Part shown: piece after piece, positions 40,615-50,010 of the stretch
Layout: every line of letters starts with the position of its first letter
How positions within the stretch are numbered: position 1 is the stretch's first letter
Assembly (NCBI RefSeq): GCF_029603155.1
Contig: NZ_JAPMUA010000003.1
Location: 62,001 to 126,000 of the forward strand
Direction of reading: 5' to 3'
From: Galbibacter pacificus
GTDB taxonomy: Bacteria > Bacteroidota > Bacteroidia > Flavobacteriales > Flavobacteriaceae
Length of the DNA stretch: 64,000 bases
Made by a program: the position numbers and the translations under genes
Notes under the pieces: model-generated
Seen by the model: the letters and a program-made list of their open reading frames with translations, nothing else
Database searches by the model: none
What the model was told of the DNA's origin: nothing

Positions 40615-43011
40615 TCATGTTTGTTGTTGTTTTACAAATACCCGGATGGCCTTTTCCATACAACCCGACCGCTTATACAATTGCAGGATGTGCTCGTTTT
40701 CTTTCCCGTCGGTCAGATAGGCGGCGTAGACCTCCGGGGGTACTTCCAATCGGAATACATTGCCCTGTTTGCCAATTTTGATAAAGACCTCGGTGTATGT
40801 CCGTGCTCCCGTAAAGTTGTTCCGGAGCGAGGCGAGTTGATCATGGTCATGACCGGAGAGCTGGAGCCGTTGTACCAGTGCGTCATACCCCTTTTCATTG
40901 CGCAGGCTGTAGATTACCTGCGTATTCTCCAAAATACTGGCCGAGGCACTGTTCTGTGGCAGTTGGTTGATGGATTGCAGGATGATCCCGATGGCACCGT
41001 TCTGCTTCCGGATGGCCTGGTAATAAAACTCCACGCTCTCCAATACGTTTTTGAACTTCAATTGCTTGGCAAATTCATCGAAGAGGATGATGCCCCGTTC
41101 GGACCGGTTCCGCCAAATGGTACGCTGCACCGCGGTCTTTATGAGTTTGAGCATCACCGAGAGCACCTCCTTGTTGTCCCGGATCTCGTCCAGTTCAAAA
41201 ACGATGAGCCGTTTGTCCTCCAGCCGGAAACTCCGGTCTTCTTCCATACCAAAGAGAAAACCGTACAGCCCTCCCTTTACATATTCCGAGAGGATGTGCA
41301 AAAAGGCATAGGGGCTAAAGTCGGTTTCCCTGATAGCCAGCGCTTTTAAAATGCTTTCTTTTCTTGCCCTCACAAATCCGTACAGGGAATTCAGGGAATG
41401 CCCCTTACGCACCTTTCTGTAGTAATACAGCAGCACTTTTTTTAAAGCGACTTCTTTACCCTTGGAAAAAGGTGCGTCACCGGCCATCAGCTCGGAAAGA
41501 AAGACCATTAGGTTCTCCAGGCGCTCCGGGGTCAGGTCGCTCTCCGAGGCCAGGTAAAAAGGATTGATGCCGAGGCTTTTCCCTTCTTGGTAGCGCAACA
41601 GGAGGTGGTCATCGGGATAGAGTTTGGCAAACTTCGTATAGGAACCGCCCAAGTCAATGATGACCAATCGGACACCGTCCTCAAAATATTGCCGGAGGAT
41701 GTGATTGGCCAAAAAGGATTTTCCTTCCCCGGTGGGGGCAAAGATGGCAAAGTTGCGTGCCTTGATACGTTTTTTATCCCTGTCCCAGACATCTTTTTTT
41801 ACCGGGATGTTAAACTGCCGGTCATTAAAAACAATCCCTTTCTTATCGGACCGGTAATTGGTGGTATTGACCCATAGGCAAAGGGCGTGCTTTAAGTCCG
41901 TCACATACAGGTCGGCATTTGAGAAATTGGAACTGTGGGTAAAAAATGAATTCAGAAAATAGCTTTTCCGGTCTTCGCCCTTAGGGGCATAGGGCATGAT
42001 ATCCAGTTCCTTAAAAACGGCCTTTACTTTTGAAGAAATGTTATTGAGCCACCCGGCTTCCGGGCTCCAAAAAAGAACGTTCAGGTGCCCGCGAACAATC
42101 CGGGCACTTTCATCGGTATTGAGCCTTTCCAGAACCTGCCCGACCTTGTCAAGGGTCACTTTGTTCCGGGAACCGAAACGAACACTTTTGCGCAGTTCTT
42201 CCACCCGCTTGTCCAATAACCTGCGCCATTGGTGCCTGTCATCGATATACAGGATATGGTTGATGATATGATCCGCTTTTATATCCAGTCCGAGCCCGTC
42301 GATAAAACCCTGATGAAACTCAAAGGTATCCGAGGTATACTTGGGGTTTGCCTTACTGCTCTGTACTCCTTCCCCAAAACAGCCCTCATGGGTGACCGCC
42401 AGTACGTCCACATACTGATCGCCGGCCTGAATTGCCTGCCCTCCCAACAGCACATCGGTATCCACCTCCCTTTGAAACCCGTTGAAATAACCCTTTGTAA
42501 GTTCTTTTACAAGCTCACAAGACATGGGCGATAAGTATAGCTGTCGGCTGTTATTGATATAGGCCACGGCATCGGAAACCGCCCGGGTGAACTCCCGGAT
42601 TTTTTCATCGGTTTTTCTGTAGGACCCCTTTCCAAGTTTTCGAAAGGGATTGGCCGAGACGGCTTTAAGGGGCATCGGACAGGTAAAAAACAGATAACTC
42701 TCATGGGATAGGTATTCCCGGTCTTTAAAATGACGAAAGGTGGCTTTTTGTAAAAAATGTTTTCGGGGGAGTTCTGCTCCCTGGTAGTTCTTTTTTCGGT
42801 ACCATTCCTGTTTATGGATTACCGTTCCCACAGGCAGGGCCTTTAATCCCTGGAACCAGGTCCCATGGAGTTTTTCAAAATCGGATTCCGATAGGGAATA
42901 TACCTCGGGAAGTGACGCTTTATAGCACAGTACCAGATTGCCGTTAGCGGCAAAGACGGTATGGCCCTGTATGTCCAGAATGGGATGGTATGTGTTAAAA
43001 TTGATCTTCAT
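40615..43011 (-). CDS. traG: conjugation system ATPase TraG (VirB4 family)
   Basis: This 798-aa VirB4-like ATPase powers assembly and substrate transfer of the type IV channel. The Walker A motif is FAPTGEGKSFLANH (about residues 427-440) and Walker B is GIILFDEFAKQLKF (about 638-651), with the downstream Gln motif GIILQSINQLPQ. The N-terminal half carries the CagE/TrbE-like domain (CYKASLPEVYSLSESDFEKL). Its length and motifs are complete, so no sign of decay is seen here. It overlaps traF by 17 bp. Confidence 0.95.
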   Translation of the reverse strand: MKINFNTYHPILDIQGHTVFAANGNLVLCYKASLPEVYSLSESDFEKLHGTWFQGLKALPVGTVIHKQEWYRKKNYQGAELPRKHFLQKATFRHFKDREYLSHESYLFFTCPMPLKAVSANPFRKLGKGSYRKTDEKIREFTRAVSDAVAYINNSRQLYLSPMSCELVKELTKGYFNGFQREVDTDVLLGGQAIQAGDQYVDVLAVTHEGCFGEGVQSSKANPKYTSDTFEFHQGFIDGLGLDIKADHIINHILYIDDRHQWRRLLDKRVEELRKSVRFGSRNKVTLDKVGQVLERLNTDESARIVRGHLNVLFWSPEAGWLNNISSKVKAVFKELDIMPYAPKGEDRKSYFLNSFFTHSSNFSNADLYVTDLKHALCLWVNTTNYRSDKKGIVFNDRQFNIPVKKDVWDRDKKRIKARNFAIFAPTGEGKSFLANHILRQYFEDGVRLVIIDLGGSYTKFAKLYPDDHLLLRYQEGKSLGINPFYLASESDLTPERLENLMVFLSELMAGDAPFSKGKEVALKKVLLYYYRKVRKGHSLNSLYGFVRARKESILKALAIRETDFSPYAFLHILSEYVKGGLYGFLFGMEEDRSFRLEDKRLIVFELDEIRDNKEVLSVMLKLIKTAVQRTIWRNRSERGIILFDEFAKQLKFKNVLESVEFYYQAIRKQNGAIGIILQSINQLPQNSASASILENTQVIYSLRNEKGYDALVQRLQLSGHDHDQLASLRNNFTGARTYTEVFIKIGKQGNVFRLEVPPEVYAAYLTDGKENEHILQLYKRSGCMEKAIRVFVKQQQT

Positions 43012-43276
43012 TGTTTAAAAAGTTTGATTTTTTATTGGAAATGGTCCGGGGCAGTCGTGACCGAAGCGTGAATGAAAAGCATGCACTGTTTAACAGCCCT
43101 GCATACAGCGCTCCATTAAAGAGAAAAAGGCTTATGATAATCCAAAGCTTAAAGGAAAATATAATGACCAAGAGCGACCCGATGACCGAAGCCATCATAA
43201 GGGCGAACAGGGAGATGGACAGCCCCATGATGACAGCACCCTTTCGGATATTTCTATAGACGGCGAACTGTTTCAT
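42995..43276 (-). CDS. traF: conjugative transfer protein TraF (DUF4133)
   Basis: A 93-aa membrane protein with two hydrophobic helices (LSISLFALMMASVIGSLLVI, LWIIISLFLFNGALYAGLLN) and the DUF4133 N-terminal pattern FAVYRNIRKGAVIMGL. It is the VirB3-like component. It shares one base with traE and overlaps traG by 17 bp. The C-terminus (NSACFSFTLRSRLPRTISNK) is unusual, perhaps because the reading frame runs over the traG start. Confidence 0.82.
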   Translation of the reverse strand: MKQFAVYRNIRKGAVIMGLSISLFALMMASVIGSLLVIIFSFKLWIIISLFLFNGALYAGLLNSACFSFTLRSRLPRTISNKKSNFLNNEDQF

Positions 43277-43563
43277 CAGACCACGATTCCGATGAGATAG
43301 GTAAAGATCCCGACCACGGCCCCGGCTATCAGTACAAAGACCAATACCCGGGTAATCCCTCTCTTCAGGTCGGCGTTCTCCCCGAAGAAATGTCCGGCAT
43401 TGAACAAGAAGCCCACTAAAAAGATGACCCCTAAAGTCATGGGAAAAATTGTCCGGATGGTATCGGAGATATTGGCTACCGAATCTTCGATGCCGCCAAT
43501 CTGTGCAAAGAGGATTTTTGAAGCTCCCAAAAATGCACTTATAGATAATTGTAATTTTCGCAT
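43276..43563 (-). CDS. traE: conjugative transfer protein TraE (DUF4134, VirB2-like)
   Basis: A 95-aa protein with a signal-like start and two hydrophobic helices (TIFPMTLGVIFLVGFLFNAG, VLVFVLIAGAVVGIFTYLIG). The pattern is of a VirB2/TrbC-like pilin (DUF4134), with GIEDSVANISDTIRTIF after the signal part. It is the first gene of the visible tra run. The upstream genes of CTnDOT-like elements (traA-traD, mobilisation genes) are not here. Confidence 0.82.
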   Translation of the reverse strand: MRKLQLSISAFLGASKILFAQIGGIEDSVANISDTIRTIFPMTLGVIFLVGFLFNAGHFFGENADLKRGITRVLVFVLIAGAVVGIFTYLIGIVV

Positions 43564-43959
43564 AACAAAACTTGTTTAAATTCTACGTCTGTTTTTTGAT
43601 ATGTGAAAGCTACTGTATATATCGATTCAAATTACTGATGTTCAGTAATTTGAGGATAACATATGCGTTGCTGCAGTTTATGTCCTTTTAAGGGGTATTC
43701 GTTGCAAATCATATGAGAAACCAATAAGGGAGTGTTGATAAGTGAAGAACTCAAAATGGTGGCGGAGGAAAAAAACGTCAAGTTTATAGGACGGGAGGGA
43801 ATTAAAACTATATATGCAGGCCCTTTATGCATGGATTAAGATGTAATAAATAAAGCACATAATCTGGCAATTTCCGATTATCTTATAAAATAATTACATA
43901 ATGAACTTTAGAATAATGATAGAATTGTATGCGGAAGCCCCCTATATCCAGACATTTAA

Positions 43960-44125
43960 TTTTACAGTTGCTTAGCAATTATAAGAGCCCAAAATGATAA
44001 GATTAGTGAGTTGCTCAAAAGCAAAGATCTTATGGCTATTAGAAGAGGGTTATATATGACCGGTTCTACACTGTATCTACCATCACCGGAACCATTTTTA
44101 ATAGCAAACCATCTGAGGGAACTGT
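43960..44125 (+). pseudogene. AbiEi-like antitoxin N-terminal remnant
   Basis: In frame, the sequence reads NDKISELLKSKDLMAIRRGL, then YMTGSTLYLPSPEPFLIANH. This is the N-terminal winged helix of AbiEi-type/DUF6088-like antitoxins. After LRE the similarity ends, so only a fragment remains. The 43564-44165 region otherwise has no intact gene; near 43750-43840 another short frame (ISEELKMVAEEKNVKFI...) looks like a dead C-terminus. Confidence 0.55.
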
Positions 44126-44165
44126 GGTGCTTCATTAATTGCCTTTTTAAAAGACACTGTCCCTT

Positions 44166-45479
44166 TTATTCTTCCGAAATCACATCGATGGAAACCCTCC
44201 TGTTCTTTTCCCTGTTTTCAGCAGAGGTGTTGGGCAGCAAAGGTTCCGATTCCCCTTTCGACAGCAGTTCCATCCGGTCCCTGGACACCCCTTGTGCCTC
44301 TAGATAAGTTGCCACCGCCACCGCCCTTTCCATCCCGATCCTTTTGTTTAAAGATTCATTCCCCACATTGCACGTATGGCCCGTGATCCGGAGCTGTGCG
44401 GTCTCCTCTTTATTCAACATATCGGCAATGGTGTCCAACCGTCCTGTCAATGGTTCGGGTATGTCCGTCCGGTCGATATTGCCGAAGACCAATGGCCCCT
44501 CTATATAAGCGATTTCCGTACCGGTAAAGACGGGCCGCTTTGCTGCCCCTCCCTTAGGCTCCTTTACAACTACCGGTGCCTGCTCCTTCACCTCCACAGT
44601 TTCTTTTACGACTATTCGTTCTTCCCCTTGTTCTGGAACATCCCTCTTCCCGGGCTGAAAGCCCAACTTCACCTGGATCCCCGCGGAGAGGTAATTGCTG
44701 TTCTTTACGGTCCCTTCGGTACTCATCACGCCATTGGCAGCGGTTGCCTCAATGCCCCCGGCGCTATAACTCACCAAGTTTGACGATGGGCCTTTCCCTT
44801 GTAGGTCCGTAAGGCCGTAATCGGCATATACTCCCGTATACAGCCTTAGGTTCTTCCTTAACCGGAAACTAAGCCCGCCCTCCATGCTCAATAACACCGA
44901 TGTTCTTAGCGATACACTGGTATCGTCCTCCCAGTCATTGACAGTACCGAACCCATGCACCGGAAGGTCGTTTATCTCCAGGTCCAGATCGGGATAATAA
45001 CCGCTCAGGGACAATGTCTGCGCACCGGCCTTTATTTTCTGTCCGGTCGGGAACAATACCTTTCCCCCAAGACCTATATAAAATCCCGTTTTTGACGAGA
45101 CGCTCCCCCGGTACTGCAACAGCAACGGAACGGCAAAGGAATAAAAGTGCTGTTCTTCTTTATAACTTACGGCGCTTGCCCTGTACTCAAACGCGGACCC
45201 CTGATCGTCTATCTCATCGGAGGTGACCTGCCGGCCATCGTCCAGCTCAAAGGTGTTACCGTTATATTGTGCCTCGATCCCGGTCTGGATGCCCCAACGA
45301 CCGTTTAAAAAATAGGTATATCCAAGACCGGTACCCCCTCCAAGACCCAAAGATCCATTTCCCACGGGGCTCTCATAAGAGATCCCTGATAGTCCCCCGT
45401 TTAATTTGAACGTTATTTCCTGGGCCCGTCCAAATAGTACCCCTATCAGTGACAGGCCTGTTAATATTTTTATTTTCAT
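44166..45479 (-). CDS. outer-membrane beta-barrel protein with OmpA C-terminal domain, 437 aa
   Basis: The signal peptide is MKIKILTGLSLIGVLFGRAQ. Residues 20-260 show amphipathic strands of a porin-like outer-membrane barrel (GLGGGTGLGYTYFLNGRWGI; FAVPLLLQYRGSVSSKTGFY). A linker rich in Val, Glu and Pro follows, then a C-terminal OmpA domain: LVFGNIDRTDIPEPLTGRLD, ITGHTCNVGNESLNKRIGME, LSKGESEPLLPNTSAENREK. It probably anchors to peptidoglycan and follows the giant adhesin by 23 bp on the same strand, so the two are probably co-expressed. It could help to present or stabilise the adhesin. Confidence 0.88.
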   Translation of the reverse strand: MKIKILTGLSLIGVLFGRAQEITFKLNGGLSGISYESPVGNGSLGLGGGTGLGYTYFLNGRWGIQTGIEAQYNGNTFELDDGRQVTSDEIDDQGSAFEYRASAVSYKEEQHFYSFAVPLLLQYRGSVSSKTGFYIGLGGKVLFPTGQKIKAGAQTLSLSGYYPDLDLEINDLPVHGFGTVNDWEDDTSVSLRTSVLLSMEGGLSFRLRKNLRLYTGVYADYGLTDLQGKGPSSNLVSYSAGGIEATAANGVMSTEGTVKNSNYLSAGIQVKLGFQPGKRDVPEQGEERIVVKETVEVKEQAPVVVKEPKGGAAKRPVFTGTEIAYIEGPLVFGNIDRTDIPEPLTGRLDTIADMLNKEETAQLRITGHTCNVGNESLNKRIGMERAVAVATYLEAQGVSRDRMELLSKGESEPLLPNTSAENREKNRRVSIDVISEE

Positions 45480-45502
45480 CGGTTGCTGATTGATTTGCTG
45501 TT

Positions 45503-48500
45503 TTATCTTACCAAAAGGTTTACTGTCCTTCTCTCGCCATTGGGCAGGCTTAGCGATACCACATATATTCCCGATTGCGAGGGCGCGCCAAGCCTTGTCC
45601 GGTTACCGGTCGCCGGGAGCGTTTGCAGGGCCCTTCCGTTGAGGTCGATGATACTGACGGTGGCCCCGTTTAGTAGCGACCCTTCAAAATCGCTCTCCAG
45701 GACAAATGCTGCGTTCGCCGCTACGGGATTGGGTAGGATGCTGACTTTTTTAGTGAATTCTTCTCCCGACAGTTCCAGCGAACAAGAGGTGATGACCGCT
45801 CCGCCTTCCGTGGTTGCCGTTACGCGATAGCTGCCGTCCAAAGGGCCGTTCTCATGATAATACTGCCCGGTGGCACCCGGGACGGCCACACCGTCCTTAT
45901 ACCACTGGTAACCCACAAAGTCCCCGCTGCTGTTATCAAATACCAGGACATCCCCCCAATGTTGGCGAATAAGGCCGGCCTGGCTTACAAGCACCTGTTT
46001 TTCCACAGAAGTGGCCGGAAGATGGTTCTCATCGCCCGGTTGATGTGCCATGGCCAAGGTGCCCCCCGACAGCTTTTTATGTAAAACGCCCGCCATGACC
46101 CCTGCAATGGACGGGTCCCGTACCGTATAGGAAACGGGCAGTCCGCTACTGGCCGTTGCGGTCAGGGCGATTTCAGGACCGCTGTCACAGCTGAAGTTCA
46201 ATTCCTGGTCCCAGGTTATCTCCTGAGCGGCTTTGGCTATTACGAATTCAGAAGTTTCAAAGGCAATGTCGTAATTGTCCCCTGCGCTTAAATCCCCCAG
46301 ATCGATCGGATAGCTTCCCGCTCCTTCTCCCGGGGCCCTCGACAGGGCCCCCGTTAAGACGTTTTCGGTATCGTTGTTTACAAGGCCGTCAACTGTATAG
46401 GCCAGCTCAGGGTCGGGCGCCCCATAGACCTTCATCTGACCGGCATTGGCCGAGACCGTCAAAGTGGCCGGCGTGATCTCAAGTTCACCTGTAGTGTAAT
46501 TGATCGTATAATTTACTGAAGTCTTACCACTGGCCGTGATTGCATAAGTCCCCGCATCTTCGCCTGTGGCACGGGCTACCGTCAGGCTGCCGCCAAGGTC
46601 CGCCTCATCATCATCGCTCACAAAGCCCGAATAGCTTACCGTCAACGTTGGGTCGGCTTCCCCGTAAACCTTGGACTTGCCTTCTGCTGCTACCGTCAGG
46701 GTTGCCGGGTTCACCGTTAATGTTCGGTGTACCGATACTGCAACATTGGTCGTTTCGTCTCCGTTCTGGGCCGCGGTAATTACTGTGGTTCCCGCTTTGA
46801 GGACGGTGGCCTGATTGCCGCTGATGCCGACTATCGACGGGTCGTCTGCCACATACGTGACGGTCAAACCTTCGTCTGTCTGTAGTTCGCCCAAGGCGAA
46901 CGGTACAGCTCCATACGTCTTGGGGGCAATGGCCCCGAAGGCAATGGCCTGGTCCACCTTTACCGGGCCCTCCGGCGCGCTCTCTGCGGTCGTACCCAGG
47001 TCAATCCCGTCATTGGGGGTTACCCCAAAGCTGATGTATTTTCCCCTGTCTTCGTTTTGCAGCGCATATTGGCCGGAAACCGCCCCTGCAATTGCCGTTT
47101 TCCCGCTTCCAGAACTATCATCGGCACGGTACCACTTATATGCCGTCCCGCTTTCCGTATCCCCGTCGGGGTCACTGAAGGTGTAGCCGGCCGTCAAGGC
47201 CTCTCCTACCGTAAGCGGCCCAACTATAGAAAGGTTGTTCGCCGAAGGGGCTTCATTGGTGTCCTTTGTACTGGTATCCGTCACCGGAGAGCCCACATTC
47301 CCGGCAGGATCCTCCAAGGTTACGGAAAGGGTGACCGTCCCATCTTCCAGTCCGGAAAGGTCAATCCCCGTAATTTGGGCGGTAGCCGTGCTGATGGCTC
47401 CGGTTCCGGTAACGGCCGTGCCGCCCCCGCCACTGGAGAACGTATAATTATAGGTGGCCCCCGCTTCGGCCCCTGCAAAGGTATAGCCTATGGCAGGTTG
47501 ATTGGATCTATCGATTGGGTCCTGGTCTATCGATACACTATAGCCATTTGGCGCGGTCTGGTCCAGGACGGCCGAATTGTCGGTGACAACATTTCCCGTA
47601 TTCCCGCTGTCATCGGTAAGGGAAGCGGTGACCGTCAAGTGGCCGTCCATCAAACTGCTCAGGTCCACTGTAAGGGTTTCTTCTGAGCTACCAACCAATT
47701 TGTTACTCGTGATAGTCGCCGTATTCCCGTCCCCGCTGGAGGAAATGACATAATTTAGCGTCGAGCCCACTTCCGCACCGGAAATGGTGAACGAAGTAGC
47801 TGCCGCTTCCGTGGCGTTTATCAGGGCATCGTCCCAGGCCGCAGAATATCCGGAAGGGGCCCCAGCGTCTTTGGTGCCCGTAGCAACGGCATCCGCCCCG
47901 TGGTTTCCTGCCGGATCGCTCAGGTATGCCGTCAAGGTAATATGGCCATCGGCCAGGCCGGAGAGGTCAAACCCGGCACCACCGTTATCAAACTGCTGGT
48001 TAGCGGAAGTGACCGTACGGGTACCTGATACCACACTGCCCCCTGCGTCACTTTCAAAGGAATAGTGCAAGGTGGCGCCCACCTCCAGCCCCGAGCCCGA
48101 AAACTCGATCATGGACTGATTGGAACTATTAATGACTAATTCGCCCAATAAGTCCAGCGTTACCGAATAGCCGGAAGGTGGGGTGTTATCGGGAGTAATC
48201 AACGTTATATTCTCCATGGTAGTACAATCGTTACTATCTGTTATGGTACAGGTATATGTCCCCCCTGCAAGACCGGTAGCCGTAGGAGCAGTTCCTCCGG
48301 AAGGAGACCAATAATAGCTATAAGGGGATACGCCTCCGGTTGCTGTAACGCTTGCCGTTCCGTCATTGACAAATTCCGTAGTAGGATCGGTTTTTGTAAT
48401 ACTACTGTTCAGTGCCGTAGGTTCTGTTATTGTGAAGTTTTTCACTATGGACCTATCACTATTATCTGTAATTGTACATGTGTATGTTCCTGCAGAAAGC

Positions 48501-49243
48501 CCTGTAGCAAGACTTCCGGTCCCCCCGGAAGGACTCCAAGCATAAGTATAGGGTGGATCTCCGCTTACTACCACTACGGAAGCACTCCCTGAATTATCTC
48601 CATTGCACCCTACATTGCCTTTAGAGGTAGAAGCTATTAGCGGTGGCAGATCATCGTCGGAGGATACGCTTATATCATCGATCCAAAAATCACTATTAGC
48701 CTGCAGGTTGATGCTTATACTGGTTACTTCAATATGCTGAGTTATTTCATTCTGATAAACAGTATATGTCCCAGAACTCATCGGGGTATTGTCGGTATAG
48801 GTTTCTGTCCCACCTCCGGCTTTATGATAGTTGATTATATAAAATGGCGGAAGGGATATTCCTCCCGATCCATCGTATGAATTTATTCCCTCCCCCTTCA
48901 ACCAAAAGCCATAAAAATAGAATGGTTGGTTATCTACCCGTTTGAATAGTAAGGTTTCTGTACTTGCTCCTTGTTTTCTTAAACATGCTGAATTGTTTTT
49001 CCCTCCGGTAGTTGGAGCAGTCAGATCTCCATTAATACCATTGCTAATAGAATATTCAACGCCATTTACAGTAAAAACAGCTTTATCATCCCACGTACCT
49101 CCTTCACTTGATAATATAGGTGGGGTAGAAAAATCATAAGTGGTTTGTGCTATTGCATTCCATGTAAAGAAGGCAAATAACATGACGGATAAGAACTTTC
49201 GATTTCCTGTAATCAAGGTTATCGAGTAGACAAAAATTGTCAT
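45503..49243 (-). CDS. giant T9SS-secreted adhesin with SprB-like, Ig-like and MBG repeats, 1246 aa
   Basis: A signal peptide near the N-terminus is followed by a beta-sandwich domain (residues about 38-200). Two SprB-type repeats (about 205-360) each carry PPYTYAWSPSGGT or SPYSYYWSPSGGT and G-x-YTCTITD. Four or so bacterial Ig-like repeats follow (APSGYSAAWD, APNGYSVSID starts), then an Ig-like domain near residue 700. Next come two MBG-type domains (about 850-1020: KVYGEADPTLTVSYSGFVSD and KVYGAPDPELAYTVDGLVNN). The C-terminal type A T9SS sorting domain is VSILPNPVAANAAFVLESDF ... NLLVR. SprB repeats are known in gliding-motility adhesins. It is divergent in base use from the AT-rich neighbours. 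Confidence 0.88.
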   Translation of the reverse strand: MTIFVYSITLITGNRKFLSVMLFAFFTWNAIAQTTYDFSTPPILSSEGGTWDDKAVFTVNGVEYSISNGINGDLTAPTTGGKNNSACLRKQGASTETLLFKRVDNQPFYFYGFWLKGEGINSYDGSGGISLPPFYIINYHKAGGGTETYTDNTPMSSGTYTVYQNEITQHIEVTSISINLQANSDFWIDDISVSSDDDLPPLIASTSKGNVGCNGDNSGSASVVVVSGDPPYTYAWSPSGGTGSLATGLSAGTYTCTITDNSDRSIVKNFTITEPTALNSSITKTDPTTEFVNDGTASVTATGGVSPYSYYWSPSGGTAPTATGLAGGTYTCTITDSNDCTTMENITLITPDNTPPSGYSVTLDLLGELVINSSNQSMIEFSGSGLEVGATLHYSFESDAGGSVVSGTRTVTSANQQFDNGGAGFDLSGLADGHITLTAYLSDPAGNHGADAVATGTKDAGAPSGYSAAWDDALINATEAAATSFTISGAEVGSTLNYVISSSGDGNTATITSNKLVGSSEETLTVDLSSLMDGHLTVTASLTDDSGNTGNVVTDNSAVLDQTAPNGYSVSIDQDPIDRSNQPAIGYTFAGAEAGATYNYTFSSGGGGTAVTGTGAISTATAQITGIDLSGLEDGTVTLSVTLEDPAGNVGSPVTDTSTKDTNEAPSANNLSIVGPLTVGEALTAGYTFSDPDGDTESGTAYKWYRADDSSGSGKTAIAGAVSGQYALQNEDRGKYISFGVTPNDGIDLGTTAESAPEGPVKVDQAIAFGAIAPKTYGAVPFALGELQTDEGLTVTYVADDPSIVGISGNQATVLKAGTTVITAAQNGDETTNVAVSVHRTLTVNPATLTVAAEGKSKVYGEADPTLTVSYSGFVSDDDEADLGGSLTVARATGEDAGTYAITASGKTSVNYTINYTTGELEITPATLTVSANAGQMKVYGAPDPELAYTVDGLVNNDTENVLTGALSRAPGEGAGSYPIDLGDLSAGDNYDIAFETSEFVIAKAAQEITWDQELNFSCDSGPEIALTATASSGLPVSYTVRDPSIAGVMAGVLHKKLSGGTLAMAHQPGDENHLPATSVEKQVLVSQAGLIRQHWGDVLVFDNSSGDFVGYQWYKDGVAVPGATGQYYHENGPLDGSYRVTATTEGGAVITSCSLELSGEEFTKKVSILPNPVAANAAFVLESDFEGSLLNGATVSIIDLNGRALQTLPATGNRTRLGAPSQSGIYVVSLSLPNGERRTVNLLVR

Positions 49244-49380
49244 AATCAGTAGTTTAGGTTAGTTCCGTTAATAATTAAGAAAAAACGTTCTGCGAATAGT
49301 TTCTTCAGATAACAATCACAAAACTACGACAAGATCCATGAGCAAGAAATAAGTACCACTACGTATTATTCATTTTAAAA

Positions 49381-50010
49381 TTATAACAAGCTGTCAATGT
49401 TTTTTTGTACCCATAAGACTAAAGCGTGAGGACTGCTATCCAAATTTAATTTTTTAACTACATTGCTGCGGTGTTTTTCCACCGTTCGTTTGGAAAGGAA
49501 TAAACTGTCTGCGATTTCTTGTGAAGTCATGTTTTTTGCAATCAGTCTGAGTATTTTTACTTCTGACACTGTTAGATTCTTTATTTCCTCGTTTTTAGGG
49601 TCATACAAGTTGGCATTTTTGATCGTAGAACTAACATAATTCTTATGTGATAAAAGCACATCGATACATGTCAACAATTCAGATAATGCATCTTCTTTAA
49701 GGATGTAGCCATCGATGCAAAGACCAATGTTCCTTAAAATATCTTCATTCTTGTGCAGGGATAGTATTATTATTTTTATGTGGAACTGTTTCCCCTTTAA
49801 CGCGCGGGCAACTTCAATACCATTTAGAACAGGCATATCCATGTCCAGGATCGCAAAATCCGGCTGCTCCTTCAGGATTTGATTAAATGCATCATTCCCA
49901 TTGGTGGCAACTCCTTTTATTAAAAATCCGTTTTTACTCAAAAAAGCAGCATTCCCTTCTAATATAAGTGGATGGTCATCTGCTAAAATAAAGGATAAAC
50001 CGTTACTCAT
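49381..50010 (-). CDS. NarL/FixJ-family response regulator
   Basis: The receiver (SFILADDHPLILEG, phospho-Asp in FAILDMDMPVLNGIE, Lys in GYILKEDALSEL) is followed by a LuxR-type HTH (LTVSEVKILRLIAKNMTSQE, then IADSLFLSKRTVEKHRSNVV). The 209-aa length is typical. It overlaps the sensor kinase gene by 4 bp (ATGA), so the pair is coupled. The neighbouring adhesin genes may be a target, but the sequence shows no binding site to prove it. Confidence 0.94.
   Translation of the reverse strand: MSNGLSFILADDHPLILEGNAAFLSKNGFLIKGVATNGNDAFNQILKEQPDFAILDMDMPVLNGIEVARALKGKQFHIKIIILSLHKNEDILRNIGLCIDGYILKEDALSELLTCIDVLLSHKNYVSSTIKNANLYDPKNEEIKNLTVSEVKILRLIAKNMTSQEIADSLFLSKRTVEKHRSNVVKKLNLDSSPHALVLWVQKNIDSLL

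Noticed and set aside
45503..49243. Repeats in the adhesin gene as a CRISPR array
   Set aside because: They are protein-coding domain repeats in one open frame with diverged copies, not short identical repeats with unique spacers.
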